Part shown: in pieces, positions 17,470-26,186 of the stretch
Position numbering within the stretch: position 1 is the first letter of the stretch
Layout: each line of letters opens with the position of its first letter
Notes under the pieces: model-generated
What the model was told of the DNA's origin: nothing
Seen by the model: only the letters and a program-made list of their open reading frames with translations
The model's database searches: none
NCBI RefSeq assembly: GCF_004366355.1
Contig: NZ_SODV01000002.1
Location: 970,768 to 1,034,767 of the forward strand
Length of the DNA stretch: 64,000 bases
Reading direction: 5' to 3'
From: Dinghuibacter silviterrae
GTDB taxonomy: Bacteria > Bacteroidota > Bacteroidia > Chitinophagales > Chitinophagaceae
Translations under genes and position numbers: made by a program

Positions 17470-19113
17470 TTACAGTTTTTGAAACCGGCTTTCCCTGCTC
17501 GTATTACCATATTGTATGTGCATAAAATAGATCCCCCTGGACAGGTTCTTCACGGGTATGCTCAGGATATTCAACCCGCTCACGCCTCCCGTCTGGAACG
17601 CATCCATCGGAACACCCTCTGCATTGTAGATAGTGACGCGGATGGGTTCTGTCACCGGTAAATTAAGATTGACGTGCACGATGTCGGTGACCGGGTTCGG
17701 GTATGTTTTTATGCGGGTGTTCTGTATATGGCTGATGGTGATGACCTGGTCCGTGAATGCCGTACAGCCAGGCGTAGCCGCCGTGAGCTGCACAGCGTAT
17801 TCGCCATTGTCCTGGAAGGTGTATTCCGGGTTGCTTCCCGTCAGCGTAACCGGCGTTATCGCAGGCCCGGTCGATCCGGAGTCGGTACTGATAAACCAGG
17901 TATACACGGTCGAGTCAGACTTCGGTGTGGCTATTGCATGAAAGGCGACCAAACCGGGATGCAGGGTATCCATGCTGTAGACAAAGAATACCGAACAAGT
18001 GTCGGGGGGCGGCGGGGTGGTCGTGTCGGCGGGGACCGTCAGGGTTATACATTGTTGCGCCGTGCAACCCGAATCAGGCGAGGTCTGGAGGACGCAGACC
18101 TGGTAGTCGCGGGCCAGCTGGAAGGTGTACGTAAAACTCGATGCGGTGGAGACAAGGGTAGCGTTGATGTACCAGCGATAGGTTTCAGAGGTATCCGTAC
18201 CAAAATTGGTGGTGGCGGCGGTAAAAGTATACGTCATTCCGGTATCCTGCTGGGTACTGATGGTCACGGAACAGGGAGGACGGCCGATGGTAATGCGTTG
18301 GGAGGACGAGTCCTGGCAATGATGGGCGGAATCGGACACCAGGTGTAATACGGAATAAATCTGGTTCGGGGCAAACACATGCACGGGTGATGGTCCGGTC
18401 CCCGGTGCGCTGCCGTCCCCGAAATACCAGGTATTGACCACGCCGGGTGCCGTATCGTTCGAGTAAAATTGAACGGAATTCCCGTTGACGAAGTAAGCAA
18501 AAGCAGCACTGCAGGAGGGCGTGCCGGTGGTATCTCCCGGAACAGTCACCTGCACACACTGTTCCGCGTTGCAGTTGGAATCCGGTGAGGTCTGGAAGAC
18601 ACACACTTGGTAAGTACCGGCTTTTGGGAAGGTGTACACGAAGCTTCGTGCCCTGGAGATCACGCTATCGTTGATCAACCAGCGGTAAGCAAAAGTGCTG
18701 TCGCCACCAGGGTTGGAGGCGGAGACGGAAAAGGTATAGGTCTTACCGGTATCCGGCTGCGAAGAAATGGTCACGCTGCAGGGTGGAGGGGGTGGGGGAG
18801 GCCCGGGTACAACGTTCATCGTGGACTGGCCGGTACAGGTGCCGTTAGAAACGAAAACGGTGACCGTGTACGGACCGCTGGACGAATATCTATGGGTAAC
18901 CACCCTGCCAAAGGCAGTATCCCCATCCCCCAAGGCCCATTTATACGACAAACCGGTGTCGTTGGGAAGGGCCGTCAGGTGAACGGTAAAGGGCGTATCC
19001 GTTGTGTAGGAAAAAGATACAGGCCCAAAAGAGCAAGTGGTGGTATCCATGGGCTGCGCCTCCAGCGTGAGGCCAAGGCAGCACAATAATGTCAGGAGGT
19101 AAAATTGTTTCAT
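17470..19113 (-). CDS. PKD-domain surface protein with T9SS type A sorting domain
   Basis: 547 residues. After a signal peptide (MKQFYLLTLLCCLGLTLEAQ) come about five Ig-like/PKD-type domains with recognisable motifs (YKWALGDGDTAFG, TWYFGDGSAPG, and paired CSVTIS...TYTF repeats at about 117-190 and 280-360). The final 75 residues form a T9SS type A sorting domain starting TYPNPVTDIVHVNL and ending RGIYFMHIQYG. It should be exported across the outer membrane and anchored or released at the surface. The middle two CSVTIS modules are clear internal duplicates. It is the first gene of the operon with the ECF sigma factor (zero-base gap), so its expression may be tied to that regulator. Confidence 0.88.
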   Translation of the reverse strand: MKQFYLLTLLCCLGLTLEAQPMDTTTCSFGPVSFSYTTDTPFTVHLTALPNDTGLSYKWALGDGDTAFGRVVTHRYSSSGPYTVTVFVSNGTCTGQSTMNVVPGPPPPPPPCSVTISSQPDTGKTYTFSVSASNPGGDSTFAYRWLINDSVISRARSFVYTFPKAGTYQVCVFQTSPDSNCNAEQCVQVTVPGDTTGTPSCSAAFAYFVNGNSVQFYSNDTAPGVVNTWYFGDGSAPGTGPSPVHVFAPNQIYSVLHLVSDSAHHCQDSSSQRITIGRPPCSVTISTQQDTGMTYTFTAATTNFGTDTSETYRWYINATLVSTASSFTYTFQLARDYQVCVLQTSPDSGCTAQQCITLTVPADTTTPPPPDTCSVFFVYSMDTLHPGLVAFHAIATPKSDSTVYTWFISTDSGSTGPAITPVTLTGSNPEYTFQDNGEYAVQLTAATPGCTAFTDQVITISHIQNTRIKTYPNPVTDIVHVNLNLPVTEPIRVTIYNAEGVPMDAFQTGGVSGLNILSIPVKNLSRGIYFMHIQYGNTSRESRFQKL

Positions 19114-19120
19114 CGGGAAT

Positions 19121-19158
19121 GTTTGATATGGTCATGTACGGGCCATGTTATATCAAAC
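19121..19158. repeat. 9-bp inverted repeat upstream of the PKD/ECF operon
   Basis: GTTTGATAT at 19121-19129 and ATATCAAAC at 19150-19158 are perfect reverse complements separated by 20 bases. They lie 8-45 bp upstream of the ATG at 19113. This could be an operator for a dimeric regulator or a 5' UTR hairpin. Confidence 0.5.
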
Positions 19159-19221
19159 GTTGGGCAACCGGAGCAAAAAAAAGTGCCAAGCTACCAAGTG
19201 CCCCTCCACCGGATGGGCGGT

Positions 19222-20355
19222 CTAGGCCTTACCCAGAACCAGGTCCGCCGCCTGCGACCCCACCAGCGGGCTGATTGCCACGCCCACCCCGCTTAAACGG
19301 ACGGCGCAAAAGACCTTGTCGCTCACCGCCTTTAGCAGCGGGCGTTTTTCCGCCCCCATGCCCATGATCCCCGCCCAGCGGTGGTTGATGGGAACCCCCG
19401 CCGCCTGGGGGACGTGGTCCCGTAGAAAGGCTTCCAGCGCTCCCTGGATCGTAGGACTGGTCTCCAGGACCGCCGTGGTCTCCTCGGCAAAGGCCCGGTT
19501 GCGTGCACCCCCCAGCAGGACCCGGTCGCCTAAGTGCCGGAAATAATAAAATCCCTCATCAAAATGAAAGGTCCCCCGGAGTTTTAGACCGGGTATGGGG
19601 GCCGTCACCAGGACCTGGCCCCGGGCAGGGGTGACGTCGACGGAAAGCAACTCCTTGGTGAACCCGTTGGTACACAGGAGTAAACGACCCGCCTCCAGCG
19701 AAAAGCTGCGATCCGTGCGGACCCTTACACCGGTCGGCCCCTCATCCCACCCCTGTACGGTGACCCCGGTCAGACAGGTAACCCCCAGATCCTGTACCCG
19801 CGCGGTCAATGCCCGGACGAGTTGACCGGAATGAAGCGCCCCCTCCAGGGGATTGGCGATCAGATGGTCGAAACCAGTGAGGCCCAGGGAGGCCAGGCGC
19901 TCATCCGCGGGGGAAAAGACTGGGTAAACCCCGGTGATCTCCCGGAGGTCCGCGTTTAACGCATCGAGGCGGTCCAACACGGAGGCACTGGTAAAACACT
20001 CATACCCTCCACAAGCTTCAAACCCCGTAACTGCATCCGGCAAAAGGCGGCGCATCATTTCCAACCCGCGAAACCGCATGTCTACGAGGGCCAGGGCAGC
20101 ATCCCGCCCCGACAAAGCCATGTCCGCAAGGATCTCCGACGGGCTTCCAAAACAGGCAAACCCCGCGTTCCGCGTACTGGCCCCCGAGGGCAACAGCCCC
20201 CGTTCCAACAGCGTAACCGTCAGCGCAGGATGGGCCTGCTTGAGAAACCAGGCGCTCCAAAGGCCCACCAGCCCGCCTCCGACGATGACGACATCCCGGG
20301 GACCCAGGTAGCTTTCTTTTTCCCAGATACTGAAAGTTGCGTTCTCCATTGCCAT
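19222..20355 (-). CDS. FAD-dependent amino-acid-oxidase-type oxidoreductase (DAO family)
   Basis: 377 residues from the ATG at 20355 (an alternative ATG at 20349 gives 375). The N-terminal FAD-binding Rossmann motif DVVIVGGGLVGLWSAWFL is clear. GASTRNAGFACFG near residue 70 and GFYYFRHLGDRVLLGGARN in the C-terminal half fit the DadA/glycine oxidase-like DAO family. Predicted cytoplasmic oxidation of an amine or amino acid with FAD; the substrate is unknown. The frame is open well upstream, but that part lies antisense to the DUF4197 gene. Divergent from that gene with 46 bp between start codons. Confidence 0.88.
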   Translation of the reverse strand: MAMENATFSIWEKESYLGPRDVVIVGGGLVGLWSAWFLKQAHPALTVTLLERGLLPSGASTRNAGFACFGSPSEILADMALSGRDAALALVDMRFRGLEMMRRLLPDAVTGFEACGGYECFTSASVLDRLDALNADLREITGVYPVFSPADERLASLGLTGFDHLIANPLEGALHSGQLVRALTARVQDLGVTCLTGVTVQGWDEGPTGVRVRTDRSFSLEAGRLLLCTNGFTKELLSVDVTPARGQVLVTAPIPGLKLRGTFHFDEGFYYFRHLGDRVLLGGARNRAFAEETTAVLETSPTIQGALEAFLRDHVPQAAGVPINHRWAGIMGMGAEKRPLLKAVSDKVFCAVRLSGVGVAISPLVGSQAADLVLGKA

Positions 20356-20401
20356 AAGCGCGGGTTTGCCTACATTTAGCACTGCTAAAATTACAATCCT
20401 T

Positions 20402-21133
20402 ATGCAAAACGGCATGAAATACGCCCTAGTACTCTTCATTCTCCTGGCCGCCCCGGCCGCCCAGGCGCAAATTCTCAAGGATGTCCAAAACGCCGTCAGC
20501 GGTGGCGGTGGCCTTTCCCAGGGGGACGTGGGATCCGCTCTAAAAGAAGCGCTCAGCAACGGTGTCCAGAAAGGAACGACCCAGCTTTCCGCGGTGGATG
20601 GATTTTTTAAGAATGCGGCCATCAAGATCCTGATGCCGCCCGAGGCTGCAAAGGTAGAAAATACCCTAAGGGGTATGGGTTTTGGCCCCCAGGTAGACCA
20701 GGCCATCCTATCCATGAACCGTGCGGCGGAAGACGCCACCAAGTCGGCGGCCCAGATATTTCTCAATGCCATTACCCAGATGACGATCCAGGACGCCCTT
20801 GGGCTGCTCCAGGGAGGGGACACCGCCGCCACCCACTACCTGCGGGTAAAGACGACCATCGCGCTCACGACTTCCTTCAAACCCATCATCAATACCTCCC
20901 TGCAAAAGACCGACGCCACCAAATACTGGGGCGACGTCTTCAATACCTATAATAAGGCACCCTTTGTCAAAAAAGTCAACCCCGACCTGGTCGCGTATTG
21001 TACCCGAAAGGCACTGGACGGTATCTTTTACGAAATCTCCCTGCAGGAAAAAGACATCCGCGCCAATCCTGCCGCGCGAACGACCGCACTCCTTCAAAAA
21101 GTCTTTGGCAGCGCACAGGCCTCGGGACATTAA
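20402..21133 (+). CDS. Exported DUF4197-domain protein
   Basis: 243 residues with a signal peptide (cut near AQAQ). The mature part matches DUF4197: GLSQGDVGSALKEALSNGVQKG, VDGFFKNAAIKILMPPEA, MNRAAEDATKSAAQIF, DALGLLQGGDTAATHYLR, and the C-terminal KALDGIFYEISLQEKDIRANP. Family function is unknown. The start is the ATG at 20402; 20414 would also leave a working signal peptide. Ends 4 bp inside the convergent LytTR regulator gene. Confidence 0.9.
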   Translation: MQNGMKYALVLFILLAAPAAQAQILKDVQNAVSGGGGLSQGDVGSALKEALSNGVQKGTTQLSAVDGFFKNAAIKILMPPEAAKVENTLRGMGFGPQVDQAILSMNRAAEDATKSAAQIFLNAITQMTIQDALGLLQGGDTAATHYLRVKTTIALTTSFKPIINTSLQKTDATKYWGDVFNTYNKAPFVKKVNPDLVAYCTRKALDGIFYEISLQEKDIRANPAARTTALLQKVFGSAQASGH

Positions 21134-21858
21134 AGCCCGAGTACCTGTTTAAGCCGGGCGTATCCGTTTTTGCTGATGGGAATTTTCGCCCCGCCCCTTA
21201 GCAGCGCGATCTGCTGGTCCTTTTCGTATGGTTCGATACGCGTCACCTGCCGCACATGGAGGATGTAGGAGCGATGGACCCGCACGAAATCGGAAGAAGG
21301 CAGGCTTTTTTCAAAGAAGGCCATGGTCTTGTTCTTTAGAAAATTGCCGTCTTTGGTGAAGATGCGCGCATAGTCGTCGGCCGCCTCGATATACTCGATG
21401 TCTTCGACAGGAATGATTTTGATCTTGCCGTTGATCTTTACGACGACGCGTTCCTGTTGTTGAGGCGCTTCCGCCGCGGTATCGAGGAGCGCGGGGGTGA
21501 CGGCCGGCGCATGGTCCTTCCATTTTTGGAGCGCCTTGGCAAACCGGTCCTTGCTAAAGGGTTTGAGCAGGTAGTCCACTGCATGGGCCTCGAAGGCTTT
21601 TAGGGCGAATTCGTCGAAGGCCGTTGTAAAAATGACGCCGGGTGGTTGTTCCAGCAATTCGAGCATCTCGAAACCGTTGATCTTCGGCATTTGTATATCA
21701 AGGAAAAGTAAATCCGGTTTGTGTTGCTGAATCGCCTTTACGCCCTCGAAGCCGTCGTTGCATTCCTGCACCACCTCGATGTCCGGGTAGTCCCGGAGGT
21801 ATTCTTTCAGCACGGCCCTGGCCAGCGGCTCGTCATCAATCAGGATCGCTTTGATCAT
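21130..21858 (-). CDS. LytTR-family response regulator
   Basis: 242 residues. Receiver domain (about 1-120) with the acidic pocket DDE, phosphoacceptor D54 in LFLDIQMP, the conserved Thr in IFTTAFDE and Lys in YLLKPF. A Gln-rich linker leads to a LytTR DNA-binding domain (about 145-242: VEDIEYIEAADDYARIF, FVRVHRSYILHVRQV). It partners with the LytS-type kinase whose gene overlaps its start by 23 bp. The ATG at 21858 (MIKAILIDDEP) is the receiver start. Likely regulates an envelope or small local regulon. Confidence 0.94.
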   Translation of the reverse strand: MIKAILIDDEPLARAVLKEYLRDYPDIEVVQECNDGFEGVKAIQQHKPDLLFLDIQMPKINGFEMLELLEQPPGVIFTTAFDEFALKAFEAHAVDYLLKPFSKDRFAKALQKWKDHAPAVTPALLDTAAEAPQQQERVVVKINGKIKIIPVEDIEYIEAADDYARIFTKDGNFLKNKTMAFFEKSLPSSDFVRVHRSYILHVRQVTRIEPYEKDQQIALLRGGAKIPISKNGYARLKQVLGL

Positions 21859-22894
21859 GTATCTGTGGTATTTTAATAATCGTCGTAAATAAGTTTCCGG
21901 ATACGGAAGTTTGTAACAGGTCGTTGCGGGCATAGATCAGGTAAAGCCTTCTTTGCACCGAATTCAGCCCAAACCCCGTACCCCTGCGCGGAGACGAAGT
22001 TTCCGGGTCAAAGGGATTGGTCACTTCAAGGACGAGGTCCTTTTGTACTGCGGCGGCGCTGATGCGGATCTCCACCGCTTCCGTTGTGTCGTAAAGACCA
22101 AACTTGATTGCATTTTCCACAATGGGTTGCAGCAAAAGCGAAGGGATCGTGAGGATCTTCGCCGCTTCGTCGCTTTCGATCACCGTGGACAAGCGGTGCC
22201 CGAACCGGACTTTTTCAATCTCCAGGTAAAGTTGTAAATATTCCAGCTCCTCGGAAAGGGGGACCCGGGACTGCTCGTCCTTTTTGATCGTTCCCCTCAG
22301 GAATTCGGATAGCTGCTGGATCATTTTGCGGGCCTGTTCCGGTTCGCTGCAGACCAGGGCGCTGATCGAGTTCAGGCTGTTGAAAAGGAAGTGCGGCTGG
22401 AGTTGCTGGCGGAGGTTGTACAGTTCCGCGTCCCGGGCCAGGCGCTCCGTCGAATTTTGCCGGCGCTCGTTTTCCTGCTGGTCCTCCATGTTATACCACA
22501 ACAGGCTCAACATGGCGGTAAAACCAAGGAGCAGGAGCCCGAGACAAAAACGGGCCGGGAGCGATTTGGACAGGAAGTCCAGGTAAGCCGTCTCCCCGGG
22601 GAGAAGGGAGGACAGGAGCAGGTGGTCCAGGCCGATGCATATACCGACCAGGCCCAGCCCCCATATCAACAGGATATAGATCTTTCCCTGACGGGGCCGG
22701 TAATACCCCAGGTTGTTGCTCAGCATAACGGAGGCCGCACAAAACAAGCCGTTGGTGACAAAAGCGTCATCAAAAGCGACATACGGCTTGAACCCAAAAC
22801 GCACCAGCAGCCAGGTGTTCGCAAGCGCCCACGCCAGCCAGCAGGCGGAGAAGATGATCTTAAAACGGGTCACTGTTATCGGAGGCTTTGCCAT
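21836..22894 (-). CDS. LytS/YehU-type membrane sensor histidine kinase
   Basis: 352 residues. Four N-terminal hydrophobic helices (about 10-30, 42-60, 70-88, 108-130) are followed by a His_kinase domain with the phosphoacceptor in LQPHFLFNSLNSISAL and a HATPase_c domain (LLLQPIVENAIKFG, GTGFGLNSVQRRL). It senses a membrane-linked signal and phosphorylates the LytTR regulator downstream. Its start touches the end of the DUF4288 gene (TGATG) and its end overlaps the regulator start by 23 bp, so the three are translationally coupled. Confidence 0.94.
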   Translation of the reverse strand: MAKPPITVTRFKIIFSACWLAWALANTWLLVRFGFKPYVAFDDAFVTNGLFCAASVMLSNNLGYYRPRQGKIYILLIWGLGLVGICIGLDHLLLSSLLPGETAYLDFLSKSLPARFCLGLLLLGFTAMLSLLWYNMEDQQENERRQNSTERLARDAELYNLRQQLQPHFLFNSLNSISALVCSEPEQARKMIQQLSEFLRGTIKKDEQSRVPLSEELEYLQLYLEIEKVRFGHRLSTVIESDEAAKILTIPSLLLQPIVENAIKFGLYDTTEAVEIRISAAAVQKDLVLEVTNPFDPETSSPRRGTGFGLNSVQRRLYLIYARNDLLQTSVSGNLFTTIIKIPQIHDQSDPD

Positions 22895-23253
22895 CAGACG
22901 AGTTGCAGTAGGGAGTGAGTCGTATGGGATTCGATGTGTTGTGCCTTCCGGTGGATCAGCTCGATGTAGGTATCCGCGTTCGTGGGTTCTTCGATCCTCG
23001 AATACAGCTCAGCACCGTCGATCAGGTCGCTGATCTTATAGAGCTCCGACACGTCGATGAATTTCCATTGGACCAGCTTCTGGTGTTGGTTCAGGAAGGT
23101 GTCCTGTTCCTTCCGGCCGATGGTTCTGGCCTTTTGGAGGGCTTCTTCCTCATCTCGTGCCGAGATCAACCGGAGCTGTTCGTCAAACTGGGGATGATGG
23201 TTCCCTTCGCCGCAAATGATTTGGAATGAAATTTTCGCAAGATACCAGTTCAT
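22894..23253 (-). CDS. DUF4288-domain protein
   Basis: 119 residues starting MNWYLAKISFQIICG, the DUF4288 signature, followed by FDEQLRLISARDEEEALQKARTIG and VQWKFIDVSELYKI. Small, soluble, cytoplasmic; function unknown. The frame is open upstream but that part lies within the LiaF-like gene, so the ATG at 23253 is used. It sits between the LiaF-like gene (31 bp upstream) and the LytS kinase (1-bp overlap), which suggests a role in the same signalling unit. Confidence 0.88.
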   Translation of the reverse strand: MNWYLAKISFQIICGEGNHHPQFDEQLRLISARDEEEALQKARTIGRKEQDTFLNQHQKLVQWKFIDVSELYKISDLIDGAELYSRIEEPTNADTYIELIHRKAQHIESHTTHSLLQLV

Positions 23254-23284
23254 AAAAAAGAGTTTGGTGTGGTAGGTGTTTGGC

Positions 23285-24214
23285 TTATCCGACGCTGAGC
23301 TCGGTGCCCCCGAATACGGAAGCGCCTTGCAGCACGAGGACCTTTTCAGGGTCAGGGTGTAACAGTTGGGTGGGACGGTGGTCGTCCAGGCTGCCGAAAA
23401 CGGTGTCCATTTCTGAAATGACCGTCCAGGTCGGCGGGAGAATGATACGGGTGCCTCCAAAAACGGAATTGACCTCCAGGACAATGCGGCCGGTAAAGTC
23501 CGCCTTGCTGAAGTCTACCTCGGCTCCCCCCAGGACGGCGTTGATCTCCCCGCCCGCAAAGTTTTTGGAAAGGACGGTGCGCTTGGAGCTGCCAAAGACG
23601 GCATTGACCTCGATCATTTCCCCATCGGGGGTGGAAGCCCCGGGGTTATACCGGGACTTCCGCCAATGGTGTTCGAATTCTCTCCAGGAATGTTTTTCCT
23701 GGCGCATTTGTTCGAATTTTTGCCGCCAGTCGTTTCCCCAGCGGGCCTGCATCTTGTCCTCCCAACGCTTTTTGAAGCGGGGATTTCCGGGGCCTCCCCA
23801 TTGCCCGCCCCAGGGGTGACCGCCCCAGTGACCGCACTTTTTGTTCCGTCCGAACATGACCCCCAACCCGATCGTGATGATGACCGCCGGCCAGATATAG
23901 CGCTCGATCTGGAAGTCCTTGAAGACCTCCTGCGCCAGGAAAAGGGCGCCGATCGCGACCAGGATGAACGATCCGAAAAAGCGGAATCCGCTTTTTATTC
24001 CGGTGAACAACCCGATCCCGATCAGGAGCACCGGCCAGGTGAACAGCCACCAGGGGAAAAAGTATCCCAGGCGCTGCAACAACAAGGCGCAGCCGGCCAG
24101 CACCACAAAAAATCCAGCCAGTATCCTCCAGGCCGTGGGGTTCTTCTTAAAGCGGGGACCACCAGGCTTCGGCTTTTCTTCCTTTTGCTCGTCTTGAATA
24201 TCCCTTGGTTCCAT
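23285..24214 (-). CDS. LiaF-like membrane protein (LiaI/LiaF transmembrane plus cell-wall-stress domain)
   Basis: 309 residues. N-terminal membrane helices (about 30-48, 53-70, 76-94, 101-118) include FFPWWLFTWPVLLIGIGL, a LiaI/LiaF-type segment. A Trp/Gly/Lys-rich cytoplasmic loop follows, then a C-terminal beta-repeat domain (about 205-309) with four VFG-type turns (VNAVFGSSKR, INAVLGGAEVDF, VNSVFGGTRI, MDTVFGSLDD), as in LiaF/VraT-like proteins. In Firmicutes LiaF restrains a cell-envelope stress kinase. A promoter with both elements lies just upstream, making it the first gene of the LiaF/DUF4288/LytS/LytTR operon. Confidence 0.88.
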   Translation of the reverse strand: MEPRDIQDEQKEEKPKPGGPRFKKNPTAWRILAGFFVVLAGCALLLQRLGYFFPWWLFTWPVLLIGIGLFTGIKSGFRFFGSFILVAIGALFLAQEVFKDFQIERYIWPAVIITIGLGVMFGRNKKCGHWGGHPWGGQWGGPGNPRFKKRWEDKMQARWGNDWRQKFEQMRQEKHSWREFEHHWRKSRYNPGASTPDGEMIEVNAVFGSSKRTVLSKNFAGGEINAVLGGAEVDFSKADFTGRIVLEVNSVFGGTRIILPPTWTVISEMDTVFGSLDDHRPTQLLHPDPEKVLVLQGASVFGGTELSVG

Positions 24215-24241
24215 TTTATCAGAATTTGATCAACAATGACA

Positions 24242-24273
24242 CAAAGCTAAACGCCTATAACGGGGCTTACAAG
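24242..24273 (-). promoter_or_regulatory. Bacteroidota-type promoter of the LiaF-like operon
   Basis: On the minus strand, -33 CTTG (24270-24273) and -7 TAGCTTTG (24242-24249) are separated by exactly 20 bases, matching TTTG-N19-21-TAnnTTTG. The start codon is at 24214, giving a leader of about 20 bases. Confidence 0.65.
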
Positions 24274-24333
24274 CCGCTTTAGGCCGGGGGGGCGGGAAGG
24301 TCGGTAAAGGGGGGTAAAACGCCGGTAAACGGT

Positions 24334-25377
24334 TTAATAATCATGCACCGTCAACTCGTAATAGGCCCTGAGCCCATGGTGCACCATCACGGCCAGGGCG
24401 GAACCCACAAACGCCTTGTCATACCCGGGGTAGGGGGGTAACACGACCGTCGTGCCTGCCGGAGTATAGTTCATGGTCGGGTCGTATTTGGGTTCTACCA
24501 GCTCCGGCAGGAATTTCCGGACCTTCTGGAACAACTTTTCGCCCAGGTCCTTCCGGTACGTCGCGGCGGCCTGCGTCGTCGCCTCGTCCAGCTCTTTATA
24601 ATCATTCCCCAAATATATTTTGGAGAAAAATGACTCCTTGGCCAGCGGGTTGACAGGGTTCATATCCCGCAGGGTCTGTATGGAGAAAGGCGTCTCCGGC
24701 ACCCAATCCCGGGTATTGACGACCCGCAGCCCCCAGCCGCCCCGCGTAATAAAGTCGAAGTCGTAGGCATAGTACTGGTTGCCAGGTTTGGACGCCGCGC
24801 TGCAATAGGTTTTGATCACGAGGCTTTTGTCCAGGTAATACAGGTAGGACCGCAGCAGAAAGGCGATGGACCCGCCCTGGCTGTGCCCCATGATGATAAA
24901 AGACCGTACACCCTTTTCTTTGTATTCTTTTACTTTCTCCACCACCGTCGGCGCCAGGCTCGCCATGCCGATGAGCCAGCCCACGTGGACAGAAGCCTTG
25001 AAGTCTTCCGCCAGTTTATAGTGAAAGGAAGTGCTGTCGTTCAATTGGAGGATACCCGTTGCCGGTACCATGGCGCAGTAAAAGTTTTCCAACCACGATT
25101 CCTCCCGCCCGACCGATCCCCGGATGCTGATGATCCCCACCGAGTCCCCGTCCAGCCAAAGGTCCCAGCGGTTATCCAGCCCCGTTACCGGCGACCGGTA
25201 GACCAGCCGGCAACCCGCTGGCTCCGGGAGCATCCGGTCGTTCATTTTCCAGGGCGTATCAATCTGCCGGTTGCTGATCTCCAGCAACCGGATGTATTCA
25301 CGAGGGTCGAACCCGGGCCTGAGTTGTGCGCAAACCAAACAGGGTATAACCAGCGCCGTAAGCAAGATGTATTTCAT
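24334..25377 (-). CDS. Secreted lipase-family (class 3-like alpha/beta hydrolase) protein
   Basis: 347 residues with a signal peptide (MKYILLTALVIPCLVCAQ). The nucleophile elbow is IIMGHSQGGSIAF (about residue 168), the lipase G-H-S-Q-G form. Surrounding segments (RSFIIMGHSQGG, VVNTRDWVPETPF with a likely catalytic Asp) match class 3 lipase-like hydrolases of Bacteroidota. It likely cleaves ester lipids outside the cytoplasm. It begins 9 bp after the FNR-like gene on the same strand, so the two are probably co-transcribed. Confidence 0.87.
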   Translation of the reverse strand: MKYILLTALVIPCLVCAQLRPGFDPREYIRLLEISNRQIDTPWKMNDRMLPEPAGCRLVYRSPVTGLDNRWDLWLDGDSVGIISIRGSVGREESWLENFYCAMVPATGILQLNDSTSFHYKLAEDFKASVHVGWLIGMASLAPTVVEKVKEYKEKGVRSFIIMGHSQGGSIAFLLRSYLYYLDKSLVIKTYCSAASKPGNQYYAYDFDFITRGGWGLRVVNTRDWVPETPFSIQTLRDMNPVNPLAKESFFSKIYLGNDYKELDEATTQAAATYRKDLGEKLFQKVRKFLPELVEPKYDPTMNYTPAGTTVVLPPYPGYDKAFVGSALAVMVHHGLRAYYELTVHDY

Positions 25378-25386
25378 ATTTTATCC

Positions 25387-26055
25387 TTACAATTCCACAG
25401 TCACCAATGTATCCGCTCCCCCCAGGTGTTCCAGCGCCTTTTTGACATCCGCCACCAGGCCGTCCGGTCCGCAGACATAAAACTGTTGTTTGAAGTTGCT
25501 GATGTTCGTCTTCAGCCAGGCCTCGTCGATCTTCCCATATCCAAAACCCGGCACCTTTTCCCGGGTCAGGGTATACTGGACGCGCCCCCGCAGCCATTCA
25601 TCCCACTGCTCCTTCAGGATGATGTCCTTTTCCGTTTTGTTGGAGAAAATAAGCCGGTTGTTTCCCAAAGCACCGTCCCGCCGCAACTGCCTCAGAATCG
25701 CGATGAAAGGTGTAATCCCCGCCCCGCCCGCAATAAACGTTCCCTCCCCCTTATACTGTATGGCGCCCCAGACATCGTGCAAGACGATCTCGTCCCCCAC
25801 CTCGATCTTCCCCAACTGCTCCGTCACCCCATGATGATCCTTGTAAATCTTGATCGTAAACTCCAGATGGTCCCACTCATTCAACCCCGTAAACGTAAAC
25901 GGCCGCCGCTCGCCTTTCCACTTATCCCCCGGAAGCGTCACCTCCGTCGCCTGCCCGGGTACAAAGCTGTACCCCTTCGGCTTATCCACCATGAATTGCC
26001 TGACGTCATGGGTCACCCACCTCGTCGAGAGGACCCGCACGGGAAAAATATCCAT
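25387..26055 (-). CDS. Ferredoxin-NADP-reductase-like flavoprotein
   Basis: 222 residues with the FNR fold: an FAD-binding barrel (about 1-95, with RRPFTFTGLNE as the flavin motif) and a nucleotide-binding domain (about 100-222, with FIAGGAGITPFIAILRQL and the C-terminal QFYVCGPDGLV). There is no 2Fe-2S domain, so it likely works with a separate electron carrier. The start is ATG 26055 (MDIFPVRVLSTRW); the frame continues upstream but becomes a GC-rich repeat region. A TAATTTTG -7 box lies at 26082-26089. Lipase gene follows after 9 bp. Confidence 0.9.
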   Translation of the reverse strand: MDIFPVRVLSTRWVTHDVRQFMVDKPKGYSFVPGQATEVTLPGDKWKGERRPFTFTGLNEWDHLEFTIKIYKDHHGVTEQLGKIEVGDEIVLHDVWGAIQYKGEGTFIAGGAGITPFIAILRQLRRDGALGNNRLIFSNKTEKDIILKEQWDEWLRGRVQYTLTREKVPGFGYGKIDEAWLKTNISNFKQQFYVCGPDGLVADVKKALEHLGGADTLVTVEL

Positions 26056-26081
26056 AGATTCTTGGTTTGTAGGATAATATA

Positions 26082-26089
26082 CAAAATTA
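26082..26089 (-). promoter_or_regulatory. -7 box TAATTTTG of the FNR-like gene
   Basis: Exact TAnnTTTG match on the minus strand, 26 bases before the ATG at 26055. No clear -33 element. Confidence 0.45.
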
Positions 26090-26186
26090 AAGCCGGAATC
26101 TCCTCCTTGCGGGTCTGGCCCTGCCCCGCCACCGGCCCGCGAGACCCGCCCTTCCCTGCTCAAATTCGCCACCGGGCTGCGGGACC

